In this document: piece by piece, positions 42,420 to 52,184 of the stretch
Layout of the letters: each line of letters starts with the position of its first letter
How positions within the stretch are numbered: position 1 is the first letter of the stretch
DNA from: Gottfriedia acidiceleris
GTDB lineage: Bacteria > Bacillota > Bacilli > Bacillales > Bacillaceae_G
Length of the DNA: 64,000 nucleotides
Assembly: GCF_002128425.1 (NCBI RefSeq)
Contig: NZ_NESS01000003.1
Span: 310,001 to 374,000, forward strand
Direction: 5' to 3'
Made by a program: the position numbers and the translations under genes
Notes under the pieces: generated by a model
The model's database searches: none
What the model saw: the letters and a program-made list of their open reading frames with translations, nothing else
What the model was told of the DNA's origin: nothing

Positions 42420-43139
42420 TTATTCACCTAAGTCTACATTGTGGTAAACTCGTTGAACATCTTCTAAGTCTTCAAGAACATCTAGCATTTTTTCAAATTT
42501 AGCTAGTCCGTCTTCTGGAAGTGTTACATCACTTTGTGCTAACATTGTTAGTTCAGCTACAGTAAATTCTGTAATACCTGCGTTTTTAAATGCTTCTTGC
42601 ATTGCATAGAACTGATCTTGATCAGCGTAAACAATTACAGCTTCATCTTCTTCTAAAATATCGCGAACATCAACTTCTGCTTCCATTAAAATTTCTAGCA
42701 CTTCATCAGATGTTTTACCTTCAAGTCCAATTACCGCCGTTGCATCGAACATATATGATACTGAACCCGTTACCCCAAGATTACCGCCATTTTTGCTAAA
42801 TGCAGCACGAACCTCTGCAGCTGTTCGATTTACATTATTAGTAAGTGCGTCAACAATTACCATTGATCCATTTGGTCCGAAACCTTCGTAACGAAGTTCA
42901 TCAAAGCTTTCTTCAGAACCACCTTTTGCTTTTTCAATCGCACGATCAACAATATGCTTTGGTACACTATACGTTTTCGCACGCTCAAGTACAACTTTTA
43001 AAGCTTGGTTTGATTCTGGATCTGGCTCGCCTTGCTTCGCTGCTACATATATTTCACGTCCAAACTTTGCATAAATACGACTAGTATTTGCATCTTTTGA
43101 AGCTTTCTTCTCTTTAATATTATTCCATTTACGACCCAT
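42420..43139 (-). CDS. YebC/PmpR-family protein
   Basis: A 239-residue member of the YebC/TACO1 family with [66 protein letters not shown] and a C-terminal [15 protein letters not shown]. Long annotated as a transcriptional regulator; mitochondrial TACO1 and bacterial homologues help translate polyproline stretches. It belongs to the YeeI/YeeN-type branch rather than that next to ruvABC. GAGAGTGG precedes the ATG. Single-gene unit. Confidence 0.88.
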   Translation of the reverse strand: MGRKWNNIKEKKASKDANTSRIYAKFGREIYVAAKQGEPDPESNQALKVVLERAKTYSVPKHIVDRAIEKAKGGSEESFDELRYEGFGPNGSMVIVDALTNNVNRTAAEVRAAFSKNGGNLGVTGSVSYMFDATAVIGLEGKTSDEVLEILMEAEVDVRDILEEDEAVIVYADQDQFYAMQEAFKNAGITEFTVAELTMLAQSDVTLPEDGLAKFEKMLDVLEDLEDVQRVYHNVDLGE

Positions 43140-43328
43140 CTTGTTCCACTCTCTTTCAACTTTGAATCTACGATTAATTTACTATGTATTTGACCTTCTC
43201 TTCAATAACTAAAAAGTTCCATATTACTAAAGAATAGCCAAACTTTCACCATTTAACATTATACCTCATTTACACTTTTTTTCGAAATTAATCGTTACTA
43301 AAATTAGTGGAAATAAAAAACATTATTT

Positions 43329-43781
43329 TTATACAACCTTTACTTTTATCAAATAAGTAAAATAATTATTACCCTTCCAAATACCTTTTACTTCATATAT
43401 TCTTTCCCCTTTTTTCGATCCAAGTTGAAAAGAGTAATTTCCGTAATTATCTATATTTTGGTCATAAATATATGATTTTTTAGTCCCAGTGTGCTCTAAT
43501 ATTTCAACGTTTTCGGGTTGTTCCGAAAAATAAATCTTTAAAAGCTCCCCTTCGAAAGCTTGAATAGCTACTTCTTTTTTTATATTTTTATATGTGCAAT
43601 TTGTTGATTTATCTTTATCTAATAATTTTCCCCAAGAATAATTTGCTATTTTATAAGGAATTGTTTTATCTGCTAGCTCAAATTTAACTTCTGGTTTTTC
43701 ATCTTTAGATAAAATAGTTTGGTTAACAATGAGCGAAATCGTAAAAATCGCCACTAAATATAATATTCCTTTTTTAAACAT
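43329..43781 (-). CDS. hypothetical membrane-anchored/exported protein, 150 aa
   Basis: Not recognised. The N-terminal 20 residues (MFKKGILYLVAIFTISLIVN) form a signal or anchor. The rest is a beta-rich extracytoplasmic domain with FSEQPENVEILEHTG and GNYSFQLGSKKGERIYEVKG. A single Cys is present (SNTYCKN-like context, NCTYKN). AGCGGAAG precedes the ATG. It is probably a small surface protein of unknown role. Confidence 0.62.
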   Translation of the reverse strand: MFKKGILYLVAIFTISLIVNQTILSKDEKPEVKFELADKTIPYKIANYSWGKLLDKDKSTNCTYKNIKKEVAIQAFEGELLKIYFSEQPENVEILEHTGTKKSYIYDQNIDNYGNYSFQLGSKKGERIYEVKGIWKGNNYFTYLIKVKVV

Positions 43782-43980
43782 CGAACTTCCGCTCCATATT
43801 TTTTCATTTAATAAGTTTAATTTAATCTATTTCAATTAAATTGTATATCGGGAAAATTCTGTACTTTTTTTAAACATCTTATTAAATATTTTAGAATATT
43901 CTATTCAATTAAAAAAGATATTTCCCAATATATTTTTCATAAAAATTAACAAAAATTAAGGTAACATGGGATGAGTAGTA

Positions 43981-44556
43981 ATGGGCAATTTATTAATAGA
44001 AAGGATTGATAAAATGTTTAAAAGGATTGATAAAATGTTTAACAATAATCCAGAATATTGGATTTCTAAACTTGGACTAGAAGCACATCCAGAGGGGGGA
44101 TATTACAAATCTACCTATCAATCAAAGGAGCAAATTTCTGATCGTGAATTAACCGTAAATTATGATGATCATAGATTGCTTTATACTAGTATTTATTTTT
44201 TGCTACAATCACATGATATTTCACATTTTCACAGATTAAAGTCTGATGAATTATGGTATTTCCATGCAGGTAGTTCATTAACGATTCATGTTATCCATGA
44301 GAAAGGTCAATATGAAGAAATAAAATTAGGCCTTAATTTAGAAAATGGAGAAGTTCCTCAATATTTAGTACCGAAAAATTCAATTTTCGGTTCATCAGTT
44401 ATGGAAGAAAATACTTTTTCATTAGTTGGATGTATGGTTTCACCCGGATTTGATTTTAAAGATTTCGAATTATTTACACAAGACCAATTACATAATAAAT
44501 ACCCTGAACATAAAGAGATTATTAATAAGTTAGCTTATAAGGTACTTCCTAATTAA
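43981..44556 (+). CDS. cupin_5 (DUF985) family protein
   Basis: A 191-residue frame whose core is WISKLGLEAHPEGGYYKSTY, IYFLLQSHDISHFHRLKSDE and LWYFHAGSSLTIHVI, the DUF985/cupin_5 pattern with the HxH metal pair (HFHR). The true start is ambiguous: a 21-bp tandem repeat at 44000-44041 carries two copies of AAAGG plus ATG (ATGs at 44014 and 44035). Family members begin right before the YWIxKLGL segment, so ATG 44035 (MFNNNPEYWISK) is the ancestral choice. Function is unknown; cupin isomerase or decarboxylase is the family expectation. Confidence 0.8.
   Translation: MGNLLIERIDKMFKRIDKMFNNNPEYWISKLGLEAHPEGGYYKSTYQSKEQISDRELTVNYDDHRLLYTSIYFLLQSHDISHFHRLKSDELWYFHAGSSLTIHVIHEKGQYEEIKLGLNLENGEVPQYLVPKNSIFGSSVMEENTFSLVGCMVSPGFDFKDFELFTQDQLHNKYPEHKEIINKLAYKVLPN
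44000..44041 (+). repeat. 21-bp tandem duplication containing the ribosome site and start codon
   Basis: AAAGGATTGATAAAATGTTTA occurs twice in direct tandem (44000-44020 and 44021-44041). Each copy has its own AAAGG and ATG spaced eight bases apart, so the gene has two complete start sites in frame. Confidence 0.9.
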
Positions 44557-44590
44557 AAAAAGTGAACTTTTTTAGCTCACTTTTTTTTGG
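44557..44590 (+). terminator. terminator of the cupin gene
   Basis: Stem AAAAAAGTGA / TCACTTTTTT with trailing T8. Confidence 0.82.
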
Positions 44591-44767
44591 GGGAATATGG
44601 TAATGAAACAACTAATTCAGGGTTAAGGTAATCTTTTTTTGATTCTTGCTATTTACCTGCTTTGCTGCAGATCTGACTTTATTTACACTTTATCTGTTTA
44701 AAAATTAAAGTTCTGATTCTTTTTTTCTACTATACGAAAGTGAGCTAAAAGCTCACTTCCTCTTTTT

Positions 44768-45295
44768 TTACTTCATATTTAAATAACTAGTACTAGCAAA
44801 TCCTTTTTTACCATTGTAAGAAACGATTGCCCAATTATAATCAATTTGAGTTTTCCCTTCAGTCTGATAGCCAAGGAAACTAACTTTTGCACCTTTAGGA
44901 ATTACCGTAAGGATTTTGTTTTTAGTACTAGGACCGCTACGTAAATTTAAATTAGCTTTTGTTGTAACAGTAGTTGGTACTTTTTGTAAGTATTTAGTAC
45001 TTACATAAGCTATACCATTTTTAGTAGTTGTTGTTTTAATTTGTGCCCAGCTAGCATTATAGAATTTTACAATCTCAATTTGATCTTTCTTTCTTAATGT
45101 ATCTACTACTTTTGAGCTTGTATTTGGAGCACTTCGTACGTTTAATACACTTGCAGTTACCTCATATACACTAATCGGAGCATTTAAAACCGCTGCACTA
45201 GCATGTGTTGGCACCGTTGCTACACCATTTGAAAATAATAATGCGCTAGATAAGGCCATAGTTGATACAAAAGCTTTTAATAACTTTTTCTTCAA
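44768..45295 (-). CDS. exported SH3b-domain protein, 175 aa
   Basis: A 175-residue exported protein: signal MKKKLLKAFVSTMALSSALL, then two bacterial SH3 (SH3_3) domains, seen as SVLNVRSAPNTSSKVVDTLRK and ANLNLRSGPSTKNKILTVIP, each followed by a YVSTKYL/FASTSYL edge strand. Such proteins bind peptidoglycan or cell-wall polymers, but no catalytic domain is present. The start is a TTG with AGGAGG upstream. The NlpC/P60 protein at the right end of the window uses the same fold. Confidence 0.85.
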   Translation of the reverse strand: MKKKLLKAFVSTMALSSALLFSNGVATVPTHASAAVLNAPISVYEVTASVLNVRSAPNTSSKVVDTLRKKDQIEIVKFYNASWAQIKTTTTKNGIAYVSTKYLQKVPTTVTTKANLNLRSGPSTKNKILTVIPKGAKVSFLGYQTEGKTQIDYNWAIVSYNGKKGFASTSYLNMK

Positions 45296-45422
45296 TTTAA
45301 ATTCCTCCTCTCATTTTACATCTCAATAATATTGAATCAATGTTTCAAAATTAGTCATGAGATGTATCCAAATTGTAAACTTTTAAAATGGATTGATTCG
45401 ATACAACTTACAGGAAAAATTT

Positions 45423-45452
45423 GCATATCGTTCCAAATTTATGGACATTCTA
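45423..45452 (+). promoter_or_regulatory. sigma-G-type promoter of the catalase gene
   Basis: GCATA (45423-45427) and CATTCTA (45446-45452) are separated by exactly 18 bases, matching the forespore sigma-G consensus GHATR-18-CATNHTA. It ends about 31 nt before the start codon. Confidence 0.62.
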
Positions 45453-45483
45453 AATTTTGAATTTGTATGAATGGGGGAAAATT

Positions 45484-47055
45484 ATGGATAATCAAGGAAA
45501 CAATGAAGAAATATTGACGAATCGGCAAGGCCATCCTGTAACTGATAATCAAAATGTAAGAACCGTTGGTAATCGGGGACCAACAACTTTAGAAAACTAT
45601 GACTTTCTTGAAAAAATCTCTCATTTTGACCGTGAACGAATTCCAGAACGTGTTGTGCATGCTCGTGGAGCTGGAGCACAAGGATATTTTGAGGCATATG
45701 GAAAAGTAGGCGATCACGCAATTTCTAAATATACTAGAGCAAAATTATTTCAAGAGAAGGGGAAAAAAACACCTGTGTATGTTCGATTTTCCACAGTTGT
45801 AGGTGGTGGACATTCTCCTGAAACTTTACGTGATCCACGTGGTTTTGCTACAAAGTTTTATACTGAAGATGGAAACTGGGATTTAGTAGGTAATAATTTA
45901 AAAATCTTTTTTATTCGTGATCCTTTGAAATTTCCAGATATGGTTCACTCTTTTAAACCGGATCCAGTAACGAACCTTCCTGATCCTGAAAGAATGTTTG
46001 ACTTTCTTCATCTAACACCAGAATCCACTCATATGGTTACATTTATCTTTTCACCATGGGGAATTCCAGCAAACTATCGACAAATGCAAGGATCTGGTGT
46101 TAACACATATAAGTGGGTAAACAAAGATGGCGAGGCAGTTCTTATTAAATACCACTGGGAACCGCTAAAACAAGGAATAAAAAATCTATCACAACAAGAA
46201 GCAAATGAAATCCAATCTACTAATTATAATCATGCAACTCAAGATCTTTACGAGGCTATTGAGAAAGGCGACTATCCAGAATGGGAATTATGTGTACAAA
46301 TCATGAGTGATGATGAGCATCCAGAGCTTGATTTTGATCCACTTGATCCTACAAAACTATGGGATCCAGAAAAGTTTCCTTTTTTACCAGTTGGAAAAAT
46401 GGTATTAAACAAAAATCCAGAAAACTATTTTGCAGAAGTGGAACAAATTGCATTTGGGACAGGTGTATTAGTTGACGGACTCGATTTTTCAGATGATAAA
46501 TTACTTCAAGGCCGTACTTTTTCGTATTCAGATACACAACGATATCGAGTTGGGACAAATTACTTACAATTACCAGTTAATTCACCCAAAAATCATGTAG
46601 CGACAAATCAACGTGATGGGCAAATGGAATATAAAGTTGACGCGGCGCCAGGTCAAAACCCACATGTGAACTATGAACCTTCATCACTAGGTGGATTAAA
46701 AGCAGCACCAAAGAATGGAAAAGATCATGAACCTACGTACAATAATAAGTTAGTACGCCAAAAAATAGATCGACCTAATGACTTTATCCAAGCTGGTAAT
46801 ACTTACCGTGCTTTCGACGAAACTGAAAAAAGCGAATTAATTTCAAATTTAGTAGATGCACTAAAAGTATGTAAGCCACATATTCAAGAAACGATGGTTG
46901 GTTATTTTACAAAAGCTGATGAAGAATACGGACGCAGAGTGCGCGAAGGTTTAGAAAAAGCCAAGAGTAATCGAACTGAACACACTAGTACAGAAGCAGC
47001 TGATGTCGCGTCTGACAAAGCCAAAAATATGGGCCATGAATCAGACCGATATTAA
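45484..47055 (+). CDS. katX: catalase, KatX-like (spore)
   Basis: A 523-residue monofunctional heme catalase that breaks down H2O2. The distal His is in [19 protein letters not shown], the active-site Asn in [12 protein letters not shown], and the heme Tyr in [15 protein letters not shown]. The N-terminus [20 protein letters not shown] resembles KatX, the catalase of B. subtilis spores. The start is ATG 45484 behind GGGGGA; the TTG at 45457 is only a frame extension. A sigma-G-like promoter upstream fits forespore expression and protection of germinating spores. No PerR box was found. KatX is usually slightly longer, so katA/katB is not excluded. Confidence 0.82.
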   Translation: MDNQGNNEEILTNRQGHPVTDNQNVRTVGNRGPTTLENYDFLEKISHFDRERIPERVVHARGAGAQGYFEAYGKVGDHAISKYTRAKLFQEKGKKTPVYVRFSTVVGGGHSPETLRDPRGFATKFYTEDGNWDLVGNNLKIFFIRDPLKFPDMVHSFKPDPVTNLPDPERMFDFLHLTPESTHMVTFIFSPWGIPANYRQMQGSGVNTYKWVNKDGEAVLIKYHWEPLKQGIKNLSQQEANEIQSTNYNHATQDLYEAIEKGDYPEWELCVQIMSDDEHPELDFDPLDPTKLWDPEKFPFLPVGKMVLNKNPENYFAEVEQIAFGTGVLVDGLDFSDDKLLQGRTFSYSDTQRYRVGTNYLQLPVNSPKNHVATNQRDGQMEYKVDAAPGQNPHVNYEPSSLGGLKAAPKNGKDHEPTYNNKLVRQKIDRPNDFIQAGNTYRAFDETEKSELISNLVDALKVCKPHIQETMVGYFTKADEEYGRRVREGLEKAKSNRTEHTSTEAADVASDKAKNMGHESDRY

Positions 47056-47066
47056 ATGTATGAATT

Positions 47067-47093
47067 GGGATAGGCAGACGCCTATCCTTTTTT
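47067..47093 (+). terminator. terminator of the catalase gene
   Basis: Stem GGATAGGC / GCCTATCC followed by six Ts. Confidence 0.9.
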
Positions 47094-47272
47094 AGGTTAT
47101 TATCAAAAATACGGACAAATAGTTAATTTATTGATAAAGTTTTAAACTTTGTTTATATCATTATCTGAATATTAAGACTAAATATTCACAATTAAAAGAT
47201 AAAAGTTTAAAATAAGTTAGTAAGGACAAAGATGATACATATTAAATTAATTGAAAGTGGGCTGATATTTAA

Positions 47273-47707
47273 ATGAATAATGTAACTAAATTTAATATTT
47301 TCAAACCAGCAAAAGACATATTCGAGGCATTTGTTGATCCAACTAAAATAGGTAACTTTTGGTTTTCTTCTAGCTCTGAACGATGGGAAGAAGGAAAAGT
47401 CATTACTTTAAAATACGATCTTTACAATGCAGAAGGTAAAATAAATATTATCGAGGTTGAGGAAAATAAGAAGATTGTATTTGCTTGGGGACCTACAGTA
47501 GAAGGAAATATCGTAACAATTACATTAAATGAACAAGATCAAAATAACACAATTATTGAAGTCGTGGAAGAAGGCTTTAATGAAAGCGACCCACAATATG
47601 TTCATCATTTAATCGATAATAAAGAAGGCTGGGTATTTATGCTTAGCTGCTTAAAATGTTATTTAGAATTTGGCGTAACTAAGCTAAGAGGCGGTTTAGT
47701 GAAATAA
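47273..47707 (+). CDS. SRPBCC (AHSA1-type) protein
   Basis: A 144-residue START/AHSA1-fold protein: FKPAKDIFEAFVDPTKIGNF and FWFSSSSERWEEGKVITLKY at the N-terminus, VEENKKIVFAWGPTVEGN in the middle and GWVFMLSCLKCYLEFG near the end. It binds an unknown small molecule. Unlike the copy at 26791-27216 it has no adjacent repressor. A weak ribosome site (GAAAGTGG) precedes the ATG. Confidence 0.83.
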   Translation: MNNVTKFNIFKPAKDIFEAFVDPTKIGNFWFSSSSERWEEGKVITLKYDLYNAEGKINIIEVEENKKIVFAWGPTVEGNIVTITLNEQDQNNTIIEVVEEGFNESDPQYVHHLIDNKEGWVFMLSCLKCYLEFGVTKLRGGLVK

Positions 47708-47828
47708 TTCTAAAAGTAATGCGGTAGACTGTGGGGTGTCTCATAAGTTAGGTTAACTGACTCATGAGTGCTCCCTATTTTATTTGCAATTCTTAAGACT
47801 TTATATGTCGCTACTCATTGTTCCATCA

Positions 47829-47878
47829 TAAAAAAGTGTAGCTAAACTCATACGTTGAATATTAGCTACACTTTTTTA
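47829..47878. terminator. bidirectional terminator
   Basis: Stem AAAAAAGTGTAGCTAA / TTAGCTACACTTTTTT between the SRPBCC gene and the convergent phosphonate operon. Confidence 0.92.
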
Positions 47879-47880
47879 AA

Positions 47881-49233
47881 TTAACTAAATCTTTTCAACC
47901 CTTCTTCAAGAAGGGCCACAGCAAACTCTAACTCGTTTTTTATAACAATTAAAGGTGGATGCCATGTTATGCAATTGCCTCCCGAAAGCTTAAAAGAAAG
48001 CCCATTATTTAAACAAAAATATAGAATTTTTTCGGCTAATAAATCATTCTTTTCCTTAGTTTCACGAGACTTAACTAACTCAATAGAAATCAATAATCCA
48101 GCAACTCGAATATCGCCAATCTTCTCATACTGTTCGTAAAGTTCAACTAGCTTTGTTTTTACGAATTCAGATTGTACTCGGCAATTCTCTTCCAAGTTGT
48201 AATCATCAATATAATCAATTGTTGAACAAATCGCTGCACAGCCTAATGCCGGTTTCTCATGTGTATAATGACCTAGTGATATTTCTTTGGCAACATCGTA
48301 TTTTGTACGAGTTAGTACAGCCGCTTGAGGTATTAGCGCTCCACCTAGACCTTTTCCAAGAACTAAAATATCAGGCTCGATCTCAAAGTTTTGATGAACA
48401 TAAAATGTTCCACTTCTCATTAAAGCTGTCGGAACTTCGTCAAATATTAATAGAATTTCATGTCGATCACATATTTCTCTTAGTCTCTTAAAATAAGATT
48501 TTGGTGGAATATGTGTATCAGTTGCCCGAATTGGTTCTAATAAAATAGCGCCAATTTCTCCTTCATGCTCAATCATATATTCAATATGGTCTAAGCAAAA
48601 ATTCGCAATTTCTTCATGAGAGTCACTTTTTAATAGATTACGATATCCATTAAAAGGAATTGCTTTTAAAGTACCGGGCATAAGAGGGCCCATATCCTTT
48701 TTAAAAACATATTCTCCGCCTACTGAAATCGCATCTAATCCAGCTCCATGGAATGATTCCCACATCGAAATGACTTTATGACGTCCAGTCACTTTTCGCG
48801 CAATTTTAAGTGCTAAACCAACAGCTGCACTACCAGATGGAGTAAATAAGACTTTGTAATCTTTTGAAGTTGTTTTATTTACTAGTTTATTAGCTGCCTT
48901 AATGATAATCTCAGCTGTAAACCTTCTTGGAATAAATGGAAGTTCATCAACTTGTTGTTTGATTGCTTCAATTACATATGGATTTTTATATCCAACTTGA
49001 TGTGAACTATTTCCATGAAAATCTAAATATTTATTCCCATTCACATCAATTAGATAACTTCCACTAGCATCGACTATTCCATTAAGACAAGGCGTAGACA
49101 TTGATTGTCTTACAAAGACCCGCTCATCCTCTTGAATGACTTCTTTACTAATTTGATTTAATTGATCCATCCATTCCATGCGAAGAGGACTTGAGTTAAT
49201 GTCACCTTCTCTTTTCAAATGATTTTTTAGCAT
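47881..49233 (-). CDS. pbfA: PbfA-like PLP enzyme, (R)-2-amino-1-hydroxyethylphosphonate ammonia-lyase candidate
   Basis: A 450-residue class-III aminotransferase-fold enzyme: GSAAVGLALKIARKVTGR, MWESFHGAGLDAISVGG, IFDEVPTA (Asp265) and LGKGLGG (PLP-Lys294). Standing directly after phnX in a phnWX cluster it matches PbfA, which converts (R)-1-hydroxy-2-aminoethylphosphonate to phosphonoacetaldehyde and ammonia, feeding PhnX. A generic aminotransferase is less likely in this context. It overlaps phnX by 7 nt and is last in the operon. Confidence 0.75.
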   Translation of the reverse strand: MLKNHLKREGDINSSPLRMEWMDQLNQISKEVIQEDERVFVRQSMSTPCLNGIVDASGSYLIDVNGNKYLDFHGNSSHQVGYKNPYVIEAIKQQVDELPFIPRRFTAEIIIKAANKLVNKTTSKDYKVLFTPSGSAAVGLALKIARKVTGRHKVISMWESFHGAGLDAISVGGEYVFKKDMGPLMPGTLKAIPFNGYRNLLKSDSHEEIANFCLDHIEYMIEHEGEIGAILLEPIRATDTHIPPKSYFKRLREICDRHEILLIFDEVPTALMRSGTFYVHQNFEIEPDILVLGKGLGGALIPQAAVLTRTKYDVAKEISLGHYTHEKPALGCAAICSTIDYIDDYNLEENCRVQSEFVKTKLVELYEQYEKIGDIRVAGLLISIELVKSRETKEKNDLLAEKILYFCLNNGLSFKLSGGNCITWHPPLIVIKNELEFAVALLEEGLKRFS

Positions 49234-50039
49234 TTTACTTTCTTACCTTCTAAAATTAGATCATTTATTTTTTCAATTAACATAGGTAATTCACTCATCG
49301 TTTTAATCGTGAAGTCTGCACCATTTTGTCTAAATGATTGTTGAGTTTTTGAAATGATTGCTTCTTTCTCACTATCTGTTAAACTATTAAACTCTTCTAA
49401 ACTTAGTCCCATTTCTGAACTTCCGATAATGACACCGACAGACCAAACACCTGCATTAATTCCTTCTTTAATATCCGAAATTGTATCGCCTACTTTCACT
49501 ACTTTCCATGGAACTGTTAACTTTAATGCTTCCATGTTACGGTAAATCATATATGGATACGGTCTACCAAATGAATTTGTATCGTCAGGTGTAATATAGA
49601 AGTCTGGATAATAGCCTTTTGTCTCAGCATTTGGAACGACTACATCCATCATTTTATTTGTGTATCCTGTTGTTGAACCTATTTTAAGACCTTGATTTCT
49701 TAATTCCTGCACTACTTCGATGACTCCTGGAATCGGATCTGCATAGTCAGATAGCGAAGACATTAGAGCTGGCTCAAAGTTTGCATAAAGTATATTCACA
49801 TCTTGCTCATTGAATGGTCTCTCATATTTTTCAATCCAAAGGTTAGAAATTCTTGGCATTGAAAGCATTTCACGGATATGATCGATTTTTAGCATTCCCA
49901 TTGGTGCTCGAGCTTCTTCCATTGTTACTTCAATTCCGGCATTTTTAAAAATATCGATAAACACATTTACTGGCGCAAAACATCCGAAGTCAACTGTTGT
50001 ACCTGCCCAATCTAAAATAATCCCTTCAACTTTATTCAT
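49227..50039 (-). CDS. phnX: phosphonoacetaldehyde hydrolase (phosphonatase)
   Basis: A 270-residue HAD-superfamily enzyme that cleaves phosphonoacetaldehyde to acetaldehyde and phosphate. Nucleophile Asp10 is in IILDWAGTTVDFG, the Schiff-base lysine is Lys51 in GMLKIDHIREML, and GSTTGYTNKMMD and KVGDTISDIKEG are the remaining HAD motifs. Its ATG overlaps the phnW stop by 4 nt. This completes the AEP route to phosphate, nitrogen and acetaldehyde. Confidence 0.93.
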   Translation of the reverse strand: MNKVEGIILDWAGTTVDFGCFAPVNVFIDIFKNAGIEVTMEEARAPMGMLKIDHIREMLSMPRISNLWIEKYERPFNEQDVNILYANFEPALMSSLSDYADPIPGVIEVVQELRNQGLKIGSTTGYTNKMMDVVVPNAETKGYYPDFYITPDDTNSFGRPYPYMIYRNMEALKLTVPWKVVKVGDTISDIKEGINAGVWSVGVIIGSSEMGLSLEEFNSLTDSEKEAIISKTQQSFRQNGADFTIKTMSELPMLIEKINDLILEGKKVKC

Positions 50040-51130
50040 TTTGTCACCACTCCCATATATTCTTCGATAATATTACATAAACTTTGAATATCTTCTTCAT
50101 AAATTTCTCCAATATTTCCTACACGGAATGTATCAGCATCAGTTAGCTTGCCAGGATAAATGACATATCCTTTTTCCTTTACGAAGTAATAGAAGTTTTC
50201 AAAGCTAAACTGTTCACTTGGAAATAAGAACGTTGTAATAATTGGCGATTGATTTTCCTCAGTAATATAAGCATGAATTCCAACTTCTTTCAGTCTCATT
50301 CTTAACAAGCGGTTATTATTTAGATAACGATCAAATCTAGCTGAAATGCCACCTTCTTCAATCAATTCATCTATCGCTTTTGAAAATGCTGCAACAACAT
50401 GTGTCGGAGAAGTAAATCTCCATTTACCATCTTTGTCCATTTCTTTCCATTGATCAAATAAATCTAAAGATAAACTTCGAGCAATTCCCTCACATTGAAC
50501 AAGCTTTTCTAGTTTTGCGATAACAAACCCAAATCCTGGTACACCTTGAATACATTTATTAGCACTACTAATTAAGTAATCAATTTCCAGTTTTTGTACA
50601 TCAATTTCGATACCACCAAAGCTACTCATTGCATCAATAATTAGCGTTTTATTAAACTCTTTTGAAAGTTCGGCTACCGTTTCAATAGGATTTAAAATAC
50701 CAGTTGTTGTTTCGCAATGAACCATTACGATGTGAGTAATAGCTTGATCTTTTTCAATAATGTCTCTTAACTCTTCTTCTTTAGGCAACTCATCATATGC
50801 AATGCTATATTGAACGAAATTAAGCCCAATATACTTAGCCATTTTTACAATACGTTCACCATAAGCTCCATTCGTTACAATCAATACTTTGTCATTTTTT
50901 GAGATTGTTGAACTAATAACTGATTCAACTGCAAATGTACCACTACCTTGCATTAAAACAACTGTATAATCTTCTTCTGATGCGTTTGCCAACTCTAAAA
51001 GTTGCGCTCTAATTTTTTGTGTTATTTTTTTGTAATCATTTTCCCAAGTACATCGGTCAAAGAGCATTTCTTCTTTGACCGTACTTGTTGTTGTTAATGG
51101 ACCTGGTGTTAGTAATTTATAATTTTTCAT
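50036..51130 (-). CDS. phnW: 2-aminoethylphosphonate:pyruvate transaminase
   Basis: A 364-residue PLP enzyme converting 2-aminoethylphosphonate and pyruvate to phosphonoacetaldehyde and alanine. LLTPGPLTTTSTVKEEML at the N-terminus, QGSGTFAVESVI, HCETTTGILNPIE, DAMSSFGG and the PLP-lysine Lys192 (SSANKCIQGVPGFGF) are family blocks. AAGGGG precedes the ATG. It lies between the ABC importer and phnX on the same strand. Confidence 0.94.
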   Translation of the reverse strand: MKNYKLLTPGPLTTTSTVKEEMLFDRCTWENDYKKITQKIRAQLLELANASEEDYTVVLMQGSGTFAVESVISSTISKNDKVLIVTNGAYGERIVKMAKYIGLNFVQYSIAYDELPKEEELRDIIEKDQAITHIVMVHCETTTGILNPIETVAELSKEFNKTLIIDAMSSFGGIEIDVQKLEIDYLISSANKCIQGVPGFGFVIAKLEKLVQCEGIARSLSLDLFDQWKEMDKDGKWRFTSPTHVVAAFSKAIDELIEEGGISARFDRYLNNNRLLRMRLKEVGIHAYITEENQSPIITTFLFPSEQFSFENFYYFVKEKGYVIYPGKLTDADTFRVGNIGEIYEEDIQSLCNIIEEYMGVVTK

Positions 51131-51151
51131 GACTCTTCATCCCCTTAGTAA

Positions 51152-52144
51152 TTATTTTGCAGCATTAAAGAACTGTTGGTGCTCTTCTAATAATTTAACT
51201 GTTAATGGTTGACTAAATTTCATAGAATGAGCTGGTTTATGCTCGTCACTTACAGTTTCTCCTTTGTATAAAGCAACTGGGAAATTTTTGATTAAATCTT
51301 TACGAGCATCTTTAATAATTACTTCTGCCATTTTCATAGCTAATTCATTTGATTTCTTATCTTTTTTAACAACTGCAACTGACTCAGTTAGTGAGAAGTT
51401 TCCTTCTGTTGGATCTACATAGTCAATTGGTAAACCTGAACTTTTATCTAATACTGCTTGGTGTCGTAACCCAATACCCGCTGCAACCTCGCCAGCTTCT
51501 ACTTTCTTAATTGGACCTGAACCTGAGCTCTCTAAATGTGGACCACAGTTTGCGATTAAATCATGTAAAATTGTTTTACCTTCTACGTCCCCATACTGAG
51601 TAATAATTGCTTGAATTAATAACCATCCAGTTGAAGAATCCATGATATTTGGAATTGATACTAAACCTTTAAATTCTGGTTTAGCTAAATCTTTGATTGA
51701 AGTTGGCATTGGTAAGCCTTTTTCTTTTATTACTTTTGTATTTACAAAGATTGATCCTGTGTTAGCTAAAATTGGTGTATAGAATGCAGGATATTTTTCT
51801 AGTGAATTTGTTTTAAACGTTAAGTCTTCAAACATATTTTGTTTTTCTTGAGCACTATCTAAGAAATATGAACTCATTGTTACTAAATTCGCTTCGATTT
51901 TGTCACCTTCTGCCATAAGTTTTCCACCTAATTCAGAAGTACCAAATGTTTGGAACACATATTTCCCTTCATAACCTGATTTCTTTAATGCTTTTTCCAT
52001 TGATGTAATAGCTTCTTCATCGCCATTCGTATAAATAACAACTTTTCCTGAGGCATTTGTTTTTGAACTATTACATGCAGTTAATGAACAAACTAAACAT
52101 AGTGCGAATAATGACAACATGATTCCTTTAAATTTCTTAAACAT
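51152..52144 (-). CDS. ABC transporter substrate-binding lipoprotein, phosphonate (AEP)
   Basis: A 330-residue extracellular receptor with a lipoprotein signal (LCLVCSLTAC, Cys24 lipidated). KVVIYTNGDEEAITSMEKAL starts an iron/thiamine/polyamine-type periplasmic-binding fold (extracellular solute-binding family 1). It is 40 nt downstream of the permease and directly upstream of phnW, so 2-aminoethylphosphonate is the expected ligand, as for PhnS; other aminophosphonates are possible. Confidence 0.85.
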   Translation of the reverse strand: MFKKFKGIMLSLFALCLVCSLTACNSSKTNASGKVVIYTNGDEEAITSMEKALKKSGYEGKYVFQTFGTSELGGKLMAEGDKIEANLVTMSSYFLDSAQEKQNMFEDLTFKTNSLEKYPAFYTPILANTGSIFVNTKVIKEKGLPMPTSIKDLAKPEFKGLVSIPNIMDSSTGWLLIQAIITQYGDVEGKTILHDLIANCGPHLESSGSGPIKKVEAGEVAAGIGLRHQAVLDKSSGLPIDYVDPTEGNFSLTESVAVVKKDKKSNELAMKMAEVIIKDARKDLIKNFPVALYKGETVSDEHKPAHSMKFSQPLTVKLLEEHQQFFNAAK

Positions 52145-52184
52145 AAAGTAACCTCACTTATTTTTATTTTTTATAAATGATTGA

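Noticed and set aside
42590-43084. Plus-strand Leu/His-rich ORFs
   Set aside because: They are antisense shadows of the YebC-family gene, without ribosome sites.
45296-45483. PerR box before the catalase
   Set aside because: No TTATAATnATTATAA-like sequence is present; the region instead fits a sigma-G promoter.
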